Assembly (NCBI RefSeq): GCF_000177675.1
Contig: NZ_ADGX01000055.1
Coordinates: 1-52,879, forward strand
Source: Parafrankia sp. EUN1f
Lineage (GTDB): Bacteria; Actinomycetota; Actinomycetes; Frankiales; Frankiaceae
Length of the DNA: 52,879 nucleotides
Direction: 5' to 3'
The translations under genes and the position numbers were made by a program. Positions 20,204 through 27,534 of the stretch are shown here, one piece after another (position 1 is the first letter of the stretch; each line of letters starts with the position of its first letter). Below the pieces are notes generated by a model that worked only from the letters and a program-made list of their open reading frames with translations, did not search any database and was not told the DNA's origin.

Positions 20204-21063
20204 TGGGCATGTTCATCGGCCTGCTCTTCGGCCTAGGCCTGTTCCTGATCGTGATGAGCGGGCGTCCCCGTGCCAGGGAGCAGCGAGCCGAGCCCACCTG
20301 GTCCCGCAACCTGCGCGAGACGCTCGTCCAGGCGGGCATCCGCGGTGTGAGCCCCCAGCAGTTCGTCCTGATCAGCGCCGCGCTGGGGCTGGTCGTCGGC
20401 CTGGTCGTACTGGCCTTCTCCGGGACGTTCTCCCTTGCCGGCGCGTTCGGGGTGTTCGCCTCGCTGCTGCCCCGTCAGCTTGTGCTGCGCCGCCGCCGGG
20501 GCCGCATGCACGACCTGCGTGAGGTGTGGCCGGACGTCGTCGACAACCTCGCCAGTGCCGTGCGGGCCGGTCTGTCGCTGCCAGAAGCGCTCGCGGCGGT
20601 GGGCGTGCGCGGCCCGGTGGCGCTGCGCCCCGCCTTCACCCGCTTCGGCGAGGACTATCGGGCGACCGGTTCCTTCTCGACCTGCCTCGACCGGCTCGCC
20701 GACGAGCTGGCCGACCCTGTCGCGGACCGCATCATCGAGTCGTTGCGGATGGCCCGTGAGGTCGGCGGCACCGACCTGGGCCGCCTGCTGCGCACCCTGT
20801 CGACCTTCCTGCGCGAGGACGCCCGCACCCGCGCGGAGCTGGAGACCCGCCAGACCTGGACGGTCAACGCCGCCCGGCTCGCGATGGCGGCCCCCTGGAT
20901 CGTCCTGCTGCTGCTCGCCAGCCGCGGCGAGAACGTGCGGGCCTACGACAGCCCGACCGGGGTGGCCGTGCTCGCCGGTGGTGCCGGCGTGTCCGTCCTG
21001 GCCTATCTGATCATGAAGCGGATCGGGCGGCTGCCCGAGGAGGAACGGGTGCTTCGGCCATGA
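20203..21063 (+). CDS. tadB: Tad pilus inner-membrane protein TadB
   Basis: 286 residues of the type II secretion F family. N-terminal membrane segment MFIGLLFGLGLFLIVMSG. A second pair of helices (VLISAALGLVVGLVVLAF, LAGAFGVFASLLPRQLV) precedes the conserved cytoplasmic T2SSF domain: WPDVVDNLASAVRAGLSLPE, RLADELADPVADRIIESLRM, EVGGTDLGRLLRTLSTFL and RTRAELETRQTWTVNAARLA. C-terminal helices follow. The platform protein couples the TadA motor to pilin insertion. It starts inside the tadA stop and ends with an ATGA overlap with tadC. Confidence 0.92.
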   Translation: MGMFIGLLFGLGLFLIVMSGRPRAREQRAEPTWSRNLRETLVQAGIRGVSPQQFVLISAALGLVVGLVVLAFSGTFSLAGAFGVFASLLPRQLVLRRRRGRMHDLREVWPDVVDNLASAVRAGLSLPEALAAVGVRGPVALRPAFTRFGEDYRATGSFSTCLDRLADELADPVADRIIESLRMAREVGGTDLGRLLRTLSTFLREDARTRAELETRQTWTVNAARLAMAAPWIVLLLLASRGENVRAYDSPTGVAVLAGGAGVSVLAYLIMKRIGRLPEEERVLRP

Positions 21064-22163
21064 GCACTGCGGCGACAGGCGCGTTGGTGGGGCTCCTCTT
21101 CGGCGTCGGCCTGGTCATCGTGATCTTCCGATCACCGCCCGCCCGCAAGGTGCGCCTCGCCGACCGGATGGATCCCTACCTGCGGGACACACCGTCCCCG
21201 TCCAGGCTGCTCTCGGACGCACCCGAGGCCGGCGCGGCCGCCGGTCGCCGGGCCACCGACTCCACCTCGACCTCCTCCGCCACCGCCTCGGGGCCGGGGT
21301 CGGCCTCAGCCGGGTCAGGCGCGCGGTTCGCCGCGGGTTCCCGGCGCGGAGCGCACGGCCGGCGCGCGGCCGGTGCCGAGACGCGGATCCTGGTCGGGCT
21401 GGGCACGGTGGAGGCGCTGCTACGCCCGTTCATCGCGGACGCCGCCGGGCGCCTCGACCGCTTCCTCGGCGGCCGGACCGCGCTCACCCGCCGACTCGTC
21501 CAGGCCGGTGGCCGGACCACCATCGAGGAGTTCCGGGTCCAGCAGGTGATCACCGCGGTGGTCGGTGCTCTGCTCGGGGCCTCGGTGCTGGCGCTGCGCA
21601 CCCTGCTCGGCATCGGCCCACCCGCGCTCGTCGGTGTCGCGCTCGTCGTCGCCGGAACGGCCGGCGGCATCCTGGCCAGGGACTGGTGGCTCACCCGCGC
21701 GATCCGGGAGCGCGAGGACCGGATGCTCATGGAGTTCCCCACCGTCGCCGAGCTGCTGGCGCTCGCCGTCACAGCCGGGGAGTCCGCGATCGGCGCGCTG
21801 GAACGGGTCAGCCGCCTCACCCGCGGCGAGCTCGGCACCGAACTGCGGCTCGCCCTCGCCGACGCCCGTGCCGGCGCCACCCTCGTCCAGGCCCTCGAAG
21901 GCATCGCCGCCCGCACCTCGCTGCCGCCGCTCACCAGGTTCGTCGACGGCATGGCGGTGGCGATCGAGCGCGGCACACCGCTGGCGGACGTCCTGCGGGC
22001 ACAGGCAGTGGACGTCCGTGAGGCGGGCAAGCGCCAGCTGCTGGAAGCCGGCGGGCGCAAGGAGATCGCGATGATGATCCCGGTCGTCTTCCTGATCCTC
22101 CCGACCACGGTGATCTTCGCGTTCTACCCGGCGCTCGTCAGCTTCACGGTGATCGCGCAGTGA
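21060..22163 (+). CDS. tadC: Tad pilus inner-membrane protein TadC
   Basis: 367 residues, second T2SSF platform protein. An N-terminal helix (ALVGLLFGVGLVIVIF), then a variable Ser/Thr/Gly-rich loop (about 45-105), helices around VITAVVGALLGASVLALRT and GVALVVAGTAGGILA, the conserved cytoplasmic domain (FPTVAELLALAVTAGESAIG, TLVQALEGIAART, TPLADVLRAQAVDVREAGKR) and the final helices (IAMMIPVVFLILPTTVIFAF). Starts at the ATGA overlap with tadB. Confidence 0.92.
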   Translation: MSTAATGALVGLLFGVGLVIVIFRSPPARKVRLADRMDPYLRDTPSPSRLLSDAPEAGAAAGRRATDSTSTSSATASGPGSASAGSGARFAAGSRRGAHGRRAAGAETRILVGLGTVEALLRPFIADAAGRLDRFLGGRTALTRRLVQAGGRTTIEEFRVQQVITAVVGALLGASVLALRTLLGIGPPALVGVALVVAGTAGGILARDWWLTRAIREREDRMLMEFPTVAELLALAVTAGESAIGALERVSRLTRGELGTELRLALADARAGATLVQALEGIAARTSLPPLTRFVDGMAVAIERGTPLADVLRAQAVDVREAGKRQLLEAGGRKEIAMMIPVVFLILPTTVIFAFYPALVSFTVIAQ

Positions 22164-22236
22164 CGTTTCCCGGTGCCATCCGGCACCGGGCGGTGCCGAA
22201 CCGATGGCACCGATTGATCGGATCCTGGGAGGGGAC

Positions 22237-22566
22237 ATGAGAAGGATCAGAGGCAACACCGGCGACGAAGTCGACCGCACAGCAGGCAACACGGACGGCG
22301 ACACGGACGGCGACACGGCCTGCCTCGCTGGCCGTACGGCGCGCCAGCGAGTCGGTGCCGCCGTGTCGCGAGCGGCGGCTCACTGGGAGTCGCGGCGCGC
22401 CCGGCTGGCGGCGGCCGGTGCCGACCGCGGCGACGTGCCCGGCTGGGTGATGGTCACGGTGATGACTGCCGCGCTGGTCGTCGCCATCGCCACCCTGGCG
22501 ACGCCGGCCCTGCAGACCCTCTTCACTTCGGCCATCGAACAGGTGACCGGCATCGGCGGGAACTGA
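22237..22566 (+). CDS. Flp-like pilin, non-canonical
   Basis: 109 residues with strong GGGAGGGG upstream of ATG 22237. A charged N-terminus of about 65 residues leads into GDVPGWVMVTVMTAALVVAI, a single hydrophobic helix, and a short C-terminal tail (LFTSAIEQVTGIGGN). Position between tadC and the TadE genes and the one-helix design mark it as the likely major Flp-type pilin. The glutamate at position +5 after the usual Gly cleavage site of Flp prepilins is not visible: the helix begins G-D-V-P-G-W. The N-terminal extension is long for a Flp leader. No TadV/CpaA peptidase is present in this window. Confidence 0.75.
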   Translation: MRRIRGNTGDEVDRTAGNTDGDTDGDTACLAGRTARQRVGAAVSRAAAHWESRRARLAAAGADRGDVPGWVMVTVMTAALVVAIATLATPALQTLFTSAIEQVTGIGGN

Positions 22567-22587
22567 TCGACCGCCCTCGCACCGGCC

Positions 22588-23082
22588 GTGCCCGGGCGAA
22601 TCCGGAGGCTCCTGCCTGGCGCCAGGAGCCCACAGCCGGATGACATCCATACCGCCGGCCCCGCCGGCCCCGCTGGCCCTGCCGGCCCTGCCGGCCAGAC
22701 CAGGCCTGCGGACGGCGGTTCGGCGATCGTCGAGTTCGTCCTGGTCGGGACGCTGCTGCTGATCCTCATCCTGGGCGTCATCCAGGTCGGGCTCGTCCTG
22801 CACGTGCGCAACACCCTCGCGGCGGACGCGGCGGAAGGCGCCCGGCACGCCGCGAACCTCGACGTGCCGGCGATCGAGGGCGGCAGCTACGCGCAACGAC
22901 TCATCGCCGAGTCGCTGCCCGGCCGCTCCGACGCCGTCTGCACCGGCCAGGAGGAGGACGGGCCGGGTGACATTCCGCTGGTGCGGGTCACCTGCACGGT
23001 GGTCGTGCCACTCAGCCTCGTCCCGCTCGGTGACGGCGTGACCGTGACTGTGACCGGCCACGCGCTGAAGGAGACCCCTTGA
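22588..23082 (+). CDS. tadE: TadE-like pseudopilin 1
   Basis: 164 residues from GTG 22588. A collagen-like stretch (AGPAGPAGPAGPAGQ) precedes the TadE signature GGSAIVEFVLVGTLLLILIL, with the Glu and Phe typical of TadE pseudopilins after the cleavage site. The rest (VLHVRNTLAADAAEGARHAA, RVTCTVVVPLSLVPLG) is the usual extracellular domain with Cys residues. TadE-like proteins prime or modify the pilus. It overlaps the next gene by four bases (TTGA). Confidence 0.88.
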   Translation: MPGRIRRLLPGARSPQPDDIHTAGPAGPAGPAGPAGQTRPADGGSAIVEFVLVGTLLLILILGVIQVGLVLHVRNTLAADAAEGARHAANLDVPAIEGGSYAQRLIAESLPGRSDAVCTGQEEDGPGDIPLVRVTCTVVVPLSLVPLGDGVTVTVTGHALKETP

Positions 23083-23645
23083 GGCCCTCGATCCGCAGCC
23101 GGCGCTCTGGACGAGTCCGCAGCCGCCGTGCTGGCGGACGTCCGCACCTGTCGCGGTGGCGCCTGCCGCGGTGGCGGCGCCCGGTCGAGGCGGACCGCGG
23201 CTCGGCGATGATCGAGTTCATCGGGCTGTCCCTGGTGCTGCTGATTCCCTTCGTCTACCTGTTCCTGGCCGTCTTCGCCGTCCAACGCGCCGCGTTCGGG
23301 GTGACTCAGGCTGCCCGCGAGGCAGGCCGCGCCTACGCCACCGCCCCCAATGAGACAGCCGGCCTCGAACGCGCCCGACTCGCGGCCCAGCTCGCCTTCA
23401 CCGACCAGGGCATCCACACCGCACCGGAGATCAGGTTCGCCCCGCAAGGAGCCGACTGCGGCGCGGGCAACCCGGGCGACGGCGCCGCCACCCTGGAACC
23501 GGGCGCTCGCTTTGTCATCTGCGTGCGCGCCCTCGTCCCCCTGCCCGGCGTCGGTGCCATCGCCGGCGGTCTCGCCGACGTCACCGTCAACGGCCAGTTC
23601 ACCGTGGTCGTCGACGCCTACCGGGCCGACCGATCAAGCGCCTGA
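23079..23645 (+). CDS. TadE-like pseudopilin 2; its 3' end is the repeat core
   Basis: 188 residues from TTG 23079, overlapping the previous stop. An Arg-rich N-terminus leads to ADRGSAMIEFIGLSLVLLIP, a TadE-type membrane helix with Glu+5, then VTQAAREAGRAYATAPNETA and an extracellular domain with Cys (QGADCGAGN, FVICVRALV). The protein ends NGQFTVVVDAYRADRSSA. The 57 bases encoding this C-terminus recur three times downstream, always ending in a stop, which suggests that this gene end serves as an insertion site where the reading frame is restored each time. Its stop overlaps the 3' end of the opposing phosphotransferase frame. Confidence 0.85.
   Translation: MRPSIRSRRSGRVRSRRAGGRPHLSRWRLPRWRRPVEADRGSAMIEFIGLSLVLLIPFVYLFLAVFAVQRAAFGVTQAAREAGRAYATAPNETAGLERARLAAQLAFTDQGIHTAPEIRFAPQGADCGAGNPGDGAATLEPGARFVICVRALVPLPGVGAIAGGLADVTVNGQFTVVVDAYRADRSSA
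23589..23645 (+). repeat. Repeat core, copy A (gene-resident)
   Basis: The last 18 codons and stop of the TadE-like gene. Copies B (25813-25872), C (28641-28697) and D (31902-31961) encode NGQ(F/L)TVV(V/I)DA(Y/F)RADR followed by 3-4 variable residues and a stop. Copy A lacks the left inverted arm and 65-bp spacer found before B, C and D. Confidence 0.85.
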
Positions 23646-24649
23646 CCTGCGAGTTTGCTGGGTCGATGATGTGAAGTCCCGTGGCATAGCGCTTGGAGGA
23701 GCGATAACTGGTGCTGACTCGGCCAGCGGTGCTGGCCGCCGGCCATCGCCACGGTTCCGTGCTGGCGGACGAGCGTGCCCGCGAGGCGCCCGCAGCATGA
23801 GCCTGGCTGATCGTTTCTAAGATCGAGTCCAAGGGGTCGGCGGCCGGTGATCGGCAGGAAAGCGAGCGCCTCTTGGAGGTTGCGCTCGGCGATCCTTCTC
23901 ATGAGGGCGCGGTCGGGGAAGTCGCCGTCGAGGAGCCGCAAGGGCCCGGCGACGAGAGACAGGCGCATCGCCAGTGTGTGGAACGTCAGACGCTGCTCGT
24001 CGAGGTCGCTTTGGCCCAGCCACCGGTAATGCTCACCGAAGCGCAGGTGCAGGAGCGCGTGCTCCCACTCGACGTCGAAGAACATCAGTCCCTCGATATC
24101 GATGAGGACCGGCTGCCCGTGCTGGTCCACCAGCACGTGGTCCGGCCCGAGCTCGCCGTGGATGAGCCCGTACTGTGAGCGTGGGCGCACCGCCGCGGCC
24201 AGCGTGCGAACCACTGTCTCCAGATGTTCGTGGAAACGTGTGATCCGCGGGTCGCGAGAGGCGGCCTCGGTGAGGTCGTCGAGCGCGCGGCCCAGGACGA
24301 CCTGCTCGCAGGTGCTGCCCTCGGAGGAGCTGCCCTTTTCGATCAGGGCGACCTTGCCGAAGTGTGGACATTGGTGTCGCTGCATCGCGGAGGCCTCGAA
24401 GAGTTCGATGCCGCAGGCGGGTGCGAAGGGGTCCGTGTGGTCGGCAGGTGGGGTGACCCAGTAGTTCTCGGCATCGTCCCAGCTGTAGACGATCACGGTG
24501 GTGTCATCGTCGAAGGTGAGGCGGTACACCCCCTTCTTGCTTCCACCTCGGAGCCGCGAGATGCCTACGAGACGATGTTCGGTGCCCAGGGCTGTATGCG
24601 CGATGCCTTCCAGATGATCTCGTGTGACGGCCCTGTGTACCACGCCCAT
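23618..24649 (-). CDS. Aminoglycoside-phosphotransferase-like kinase, C-terminus probably abnormal
   Basis: 343 residues as an open frame. The N-lobe has LRGGSKKGVYRLTFDDDTTV. The catalytic part reads GLIHGELGPDHVLVD (H-G-E in place of the usual H-G-D) and PVLIDIEGLMFFDVEWEHA, the metal-binding loop. This fits the APH/choline-kinase superfamily that phosphorylates small hydroxylated molecules; the substrate is unknown. After RNLQEALAFLPITGR (about 23850) the sequence becomes low quality and runs 28 bases into the antisense of the pseudopilin gene. The original C-terminus may therefore have been lost at the repeat junction. Start: ATG 24649 with GGAAGGCAGG upstream. Confidence 0.65.
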   Translation of the reverse strand: MGVVHRAVTRDHLEGIAHTALGTEHRLVGISRLRGGSKKGVYRLTFDDDTTVIVYSWDDAENYWVTPPADHTDPFAPACGIELFEASAMQRHQCPHFGKVALIEKGSSSEGSTCEQVVLGRALDDLTEAASRDPRITRFHEHLETVVRTLAAAVRPRSQYGLIHGELGPDHVLVDQHGQPVLIDIEGLMFFDVEWEHALLHLRFGEHYRWLGQSDLDEQRLTFHTLAMRLSLVAGPLRLLDGDFPDRALMRRIAERNLQEALAFLPITGRRPLGLDLRNDQPGSCCGRLAGTLVRQHGTVAMAGGQHRWPSQHQLSLLQALCHGTSHHRPSKLAGQALDRSAR

Positions 24650-24669
24650 GACCTGCCTTCCCATATGGC

Positions 24670-24750
24670 TTGGATAGGCGGGAAACCCCGTAGTACCAGT
24701 GCTTCGCCGGCCGAGCGTGGTCATCGCGATGAGGTGCCGAGCAGCGGATA
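24670..24750. repeat. Remnant F of a repeat core plus antitoxin 3' flank
   Basis: GGATAGGCGGGAAACCCCG here matches GGATAGGCGAGAAGCCCAG, the end of core copy D, and is followed in both places by TAG. The matching frame reads LDRRETP-stop here and ADRREAQ-stop in D. The DNA further right, up to the antitoxin stop, also matches 32078-32123. The rest of the core is not recognisable. Confidence 0.5.
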
Positions 24751-24751
24751 G

Positions 24752-25066
24752 TCAGGCGATCTGGCGGAGATCGTTTCCGTAGTCGAAGATGATCCGGAGG
24801 CGGGCGCCGAGTGCCCGGGCGTACCGGCTCAGCGTCGCGACCTCGTTCGCGTCGAGGTCGCCGTTCTCGATCTGGCTCACCCGGCCCGGGGAGACACCCA
24901 TCAGCTCGGCCACCTCGCGCTGGGTCAGTCCAAGCCGCTTGCGTTCCTCGGCCAGGTGGAACGCGCTGATCCAGGCCTCGGTGCGCCCGCGCTCGGCTGC
25001 GAGCGCCTCGTCGTCGCCGTCGTGCTGTTCGGCGCGGATGTCGTCCCAGTCGTGGAACTCGGTCAT
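24752..25066 (-). CDS. XRE-type antitoxin, HigA-like
   Basis: 104 residues. An N-terminal stretch (MTEFHDWDDIRAEQ) is followed by LAEERKRLGLTQREVAELMG and VSPGRVSQIENGDLDANEV, a textbook Cro/C1 helix-turn-helix, and a C-terminal LRIIFDYGNDLRQIA. It starts at an ATGA overlap with the toxin stop, so the toxin gene is first and the antitoxin second, the order of HigBA-type systems. A nearly identical but 5'-truncated copy lies at 32123-32377, with three residue differences over the shared part. Confidence 0.85.
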   Translation of the reverse strand: MTEFHDWDDIRAEQHDGDDEALAAERGRTEAWISAFHLAEERKRLGLTQREVAELMGVSPGRVSQIENGDLDANEVATLSRYARALGARLRIIFDYGNDLRQIA

Positions 25067-25458
25067 GAGCTCTCCCGCCGTTTCCTCTCGAAGGCCAGCC
25101 AATCGCCGTAGGCAGTCTCTGCCATGGGGATCGCTGTCCTGTACCACCGCGCCCAGTCGCCGGCCTTGTTGCCGGCGACCAGCAGCACTGCTTGTGACCA
25201 CGGGTCGAAGACGAAGATCACACGGATTGCGACGTCCCGGCCCGATCTCGGCCGCAGCTCTTTGAGGTTCTTGATCGTCGATCCTTGCAGGGTGTCGACG
25301 AGGGGACGTCCAAGTCCGGGGCCGATCTCTGCGAGCATGTCGATCGCGATGTTGACCGATCGGTAGGTGGCCGGGTCCGACTGGCGGAGTACGTATAACC
25401 ACTCCCGCACCTCGGACGTGACCTTGATCCTCCATCGTTGGGGCGGCTCCGTCGACAC
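25063..25458 (-). CDS. RelE/HigB-like toxin (phage Gp49-like)
   Basis: 131 residues: WRIKVTSEVREWLYVLR, LGRPLVDTLQGSTIKNLKEL, RPRSGRDVAIRVIFVFDP, AVLLVAGNKAGDWARWY. This is the Gp49/HigB branch of the RelE superfamily, ribosome-dependent mRNA endonucleases. The GTG at 25458 is preferred because a TATAGT -10 box (25465-25470 on this strand) ends six bases before it, implying a leaderless transcript. A longer frame to 25578 would run through that promoter. It is coupled to the antitoxin by ATGA. Confidence 0.85.
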   Translation of the reverse strand: MSTEPPQRWRIKVTSEVREWLYVLRQSDPATYRSVNIAIDMLAEIGPGLGRPLVDTLQGSTIKNLKELRPRSGRDVAIRVIFVFDPWSQAVLLVAGNKAGDWARWYRTAIPMAETAYGDWLAFERKRRESS

Positions 25459-25464
25459 GGATCG

Positions 25465-25482
25465 ACTATAGCTTGGCCTATA
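25465..25482 (-). promoter_or_regulatory. Toxin-antitoxin promoter with overlapping operator
   Basis: TATAG-N6-CTATA (25467-25482) is a perfect 5+5 palindrome, and the -10 hexamer TATAGT lies in its proximal arm. A repressor bound here, presumably the antitoxin, would cover the promoter. This is the usual autoregulation of TA operons. Confidence 0.6.
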
Positions 25483-25716
25483 CATCAACTCCATGTAGAC
25501 GGAAGGTTCCGCGGAGGGCTGCGCTGGCGGTCGAGTGGACAATCGAGCCGACGGGCGGCCATGGGTGCAGGCGGACACCAGTGGACGAAATCTCTACCGC
25601 GGATGTCGCGGACAGCCGGGTCGAGGGTCTGGCGAGGCTCGCGGGCGCGCTGCGGAGTGATGCCCGTCGGTGCCGCGCATGGCCGATCGGGCGCTGATCT
25701 CGACGGGCGAGGCCGT

Positions 25717-25872
25717 GCCGAAAGAAGATCTTTTGCATCACGGTGAACTGGCGCGCTTTCGCTCACGCGGGATCAGGGTCTTTGCAGGTGAGCACAGCGC
25801 TAACCCGGAAAGAATGGCCAGTTCACCGTGGTCATCGATGCTTACCGGGCTGACCGGTCAGGTGCCCGGTAG
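25717..25872 (+). repeat. Module-boundary repeat, copy B
   Basis: Order: AAGAAGATC lead, left arm CACGGTGAACTGGC (25739-25752), 64-base spacer, right arm GCCAGTTCACCGTG (25817-25830), then the rest of the core to TAG at 25870-25872. The arms are perfect inverted repeats over 14 bases. The core (25813-25872) encodes NGQFTVVIDAYRADRSGAR-stop, a variant of the pseudopilin C-terminus. The spacer shares GCGCTTTCG and GCAGGTGAGC blocks with copy D. Confidence 0.85.
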
Positions 25873-26129
25873 GGGATTTCCTGGCTGGTTTCCGGAGAAG
25901 AGAGCTGACGCTGCGGTACCGGCAACGGCTTGAACGGCGGAAACCGGCGGATACCGAGTCGTATCGAACTGCGCGAGAGGCACGCAAGCAGGGCTTGCTC
26001 CACTGGGAACGTGCCGAGAATGTGCTCCACTGGCAGCGCCATCAACGCCCGATCTCTGTCGAGACCCTGTGCAGCCGAATTCACGTCGGCGCCGATCCGC
26101 ACGGGCACCGGGGGATGCGCTCAGTGTGA
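25873..26129 (+). pseudogene. Unidentified ORF remnant after repeat B
   Basis: An open frame without a clear start follows the core. It reads LAGFRRRELTLRYRQRLERR, then KPADTESYRTAREARKQGLL, HWERAENVLHWQRHQRP, ISVETLCSRIHVGAD and stops at TGA. Codon and residue use look like real protein, rich in Arg and helix-forming, and the ISVETL...IHVGA part resembles a helix-turn-helix. I do not recognise the family. With no start and a repeat directly upstream, it looks like the 3' end of a truncated gene. Confidence 0.4.
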
Positions 26130-26160
26130 GTCTGACCGGGCCTCTGGCGGGGCACGGCGG

Positions 26161-26520
26161 TTACGCGGTTTCGAGCGCGTCCTCGGTGACGAGGCGTTCG
26201 CGTCGTCGCTTCCCCCACTCCCCCAGAGGGCGGAGGGCCTCGTTGAGCGAGGTGCCGTGCTCGGTGAGGGAGTACTCGACCCGGGGCGGGACCTCGCGAT
26301 ACACCTCGCGGTGCACCAGGCCGTCCTCCTCCATCTCGCGCAGGTGCTGGATGAGCATCTTCTCGCTGACGCCGGGGAGGCCGCGCCGCAGCTCTCCGAA
26401 CCGCCGGGTTCCGTGGTTGTTCAGCTCCCAGAGGATCAGCGACTTCCATTTTCCCGACACCACGTCCATACCGGCATCGATGCCGCAGACGTAGGGGCCG
26501 CGCCTCGCGCTCGTCGTCAT
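26161..26520 (-). CDS. HxlR-family transcription regulator
   Basis: 119 residues. PYVCGIDAGMDVVSGKWKSL contains the near-N-terminal Cys (Cys12) that several HxlR proteins use to sense reactive electrophiles. ILWELNNHGTRRFGELRRGL, PGVSEKMLIQHLREMEEDGL and VHREVYREVPPRVEYSLTEH complete the winged helix. It is divergent from two imine-reductase-like genes and probably controls them. An operator-like palindrome lies between. Confidence 0.9.
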   Translation of the reverse strand: MTTSARRGPYVCGIDAGMDVVSGKWKSLILWELNNHGTRRFGELRRGLPGVSEKMLIQHLREMEEDGLVHREVYREVPPRVEYSLTEHGTSLNEALRPLGEWGKRRRERLVTEDALETA

Positions 26521-26547
26521 CAGACCTCCACCTCTTCTCGGCTGGAC

Positions 26548-26565
26548 ACTTACTTTCAGGTGAGT
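26548..26565. promoter_or_regulatory. HxlR operator candidate
   Basis: ACTTAC-N6-GTGAGT, a 6+6 palindrome with one mismatch, in the AT-rich divergent region 28 bases before the HxlR start. HxlR family members bind TACTTAC-like inverted repeats in their own promoter region. Confidence 0.45.
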
Positions 26566-26664
26566 ATTGAACAAAATTGTAGGTACTTGCCGGAAGGGAA
26601 GGCTCGGGCGGAGGGTCGAGACGGCGCGCCAGTCAGACCACCGAGCGGAGCGGGGAACGATCCG

Positions 26665-27534
26665 ATGACTACCAGCACGACCTTCCTGGGCTTGGGAGCG
26701 ATGGGCAGCGCGCTCGCCGCCGCAGCCCTCGACGCCGGCCGACCAGCCGTGGTGTGGAACCGCACCCCGGGCAGAGCAGGGTTCCTCGGCAGGCGTGGCG
26801 CCACCATCGCCGAGACCGTGGAGGAGGCCATCGCCGGCGACGGCGTGATCCTCGTGTGCCTGCTCGACCATCAGTCGGTGCGCGCCGTGATCGATCCGGT
26901 TGCCGCCAGCCTCGCCAAACGCACTCTGGTCAATCTGACAACGACGACACCGAATCAGGCCCGCGGCCTGGCGGCCTGGGCGACGGAGCACAACATCACC
27001 TACCTGGACGGCGCGATCATGGCCGTACCCAGAATGATCGGCCGTCCGGGTGCGGCGATTCTCTACAGCGGCCCCGAGGCCGCCTTCGAGGAGAACCGGG
27101 AACTGCTCGATCTGTGGGGGCGAAGCGAATACTTCGGGGCCGACCCCGGCATGGCCTCGCTCCGCGACATGGCGATGCTCGTCGGGATGTACACGATGTT
27201 CGCCGGCTTCCTGCACGGCGCGGCGATGGTCGGCTCCGAAGGCGTGTCGGCAACCGAATTCGCCCGACAGCAGGTGCCGTTCCTCACCGCCATGACCGGG
27301 CAGCTTGCCGGTCTCGCGGCCGTGGTAGACGCCGGGGACTACGCCGGGGCGGGCCAGCAGAGCCTTGAGTTCACCGAAACCGCGCTGGACTCGCTGGTAA
27401 CGGCCAGCCTCGACCAGGGCGTCAACGTCGAGGTGCTGCGGCCCGTCCACGACCTTGTTCGCCGGCAGCTCGCCGCCGGGTACGGCAGGCAGGGCACCGC
27501 CCGCATCTTCGAAGAGCTCAGGAAGGCCCGATGA
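26665..27534 (+). CDS. Imine-reductase-like NADP dehydrogenase, Asp type
   Basis: 289 residues. The N-terminal Rossmann fold starts TFLGLGAMGSALAAAALDAG with VVWNRTPGRA, typical of NADP-binding imine reductases. LVNLTTTTPNQARGLAAWA and YLDGAIMAVPRMIGRPGAAI are core family motifs, followed by the C-terminal helical dimerisation domain. Asp168 in PGMASLRDMAML aligns by motif with the catalytic Asp187 of the Streptomyces kanamyceticus R-type enzyme. The reaction would be NADPH-dependent reduction of a C=N bond; the natural substrate is unknown. It overlaps the next gene by ATGA. Confidence 0.85.
   Translation: MTTSTTFLGLGAMGSALAAAALDAGRPAVVWNRTPGRAGFLGRRGATIAETVEEAIAGDGVILVCLLDHQSVRAVIDPVAASLAKRTLVNLTTTTPNQARGLAAWATEHNITYLDGAIMAVPRMIGRPGAAILYSGPEAAFEENRELLDLWGRSEYFGADPGMASLRDMAMLVGMYTMFAGFLHGAAMVGSEGVSATEFARQQVPFLTAMTGQLAGLAAVVDAGDYAGAGQQSLEFTETALDSLVTASLDQGVNVEVLRPVHDLVRRQLAAGYGRQGTARIFEELRKAR

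Noticed and set aside
25670-25933. Open frame crossing repeat B (RMASSPWSSML region)
   Set aside because: It reads the repeat out of the conserved core frame. Other copies do not keep this frame, so it is not a gene.
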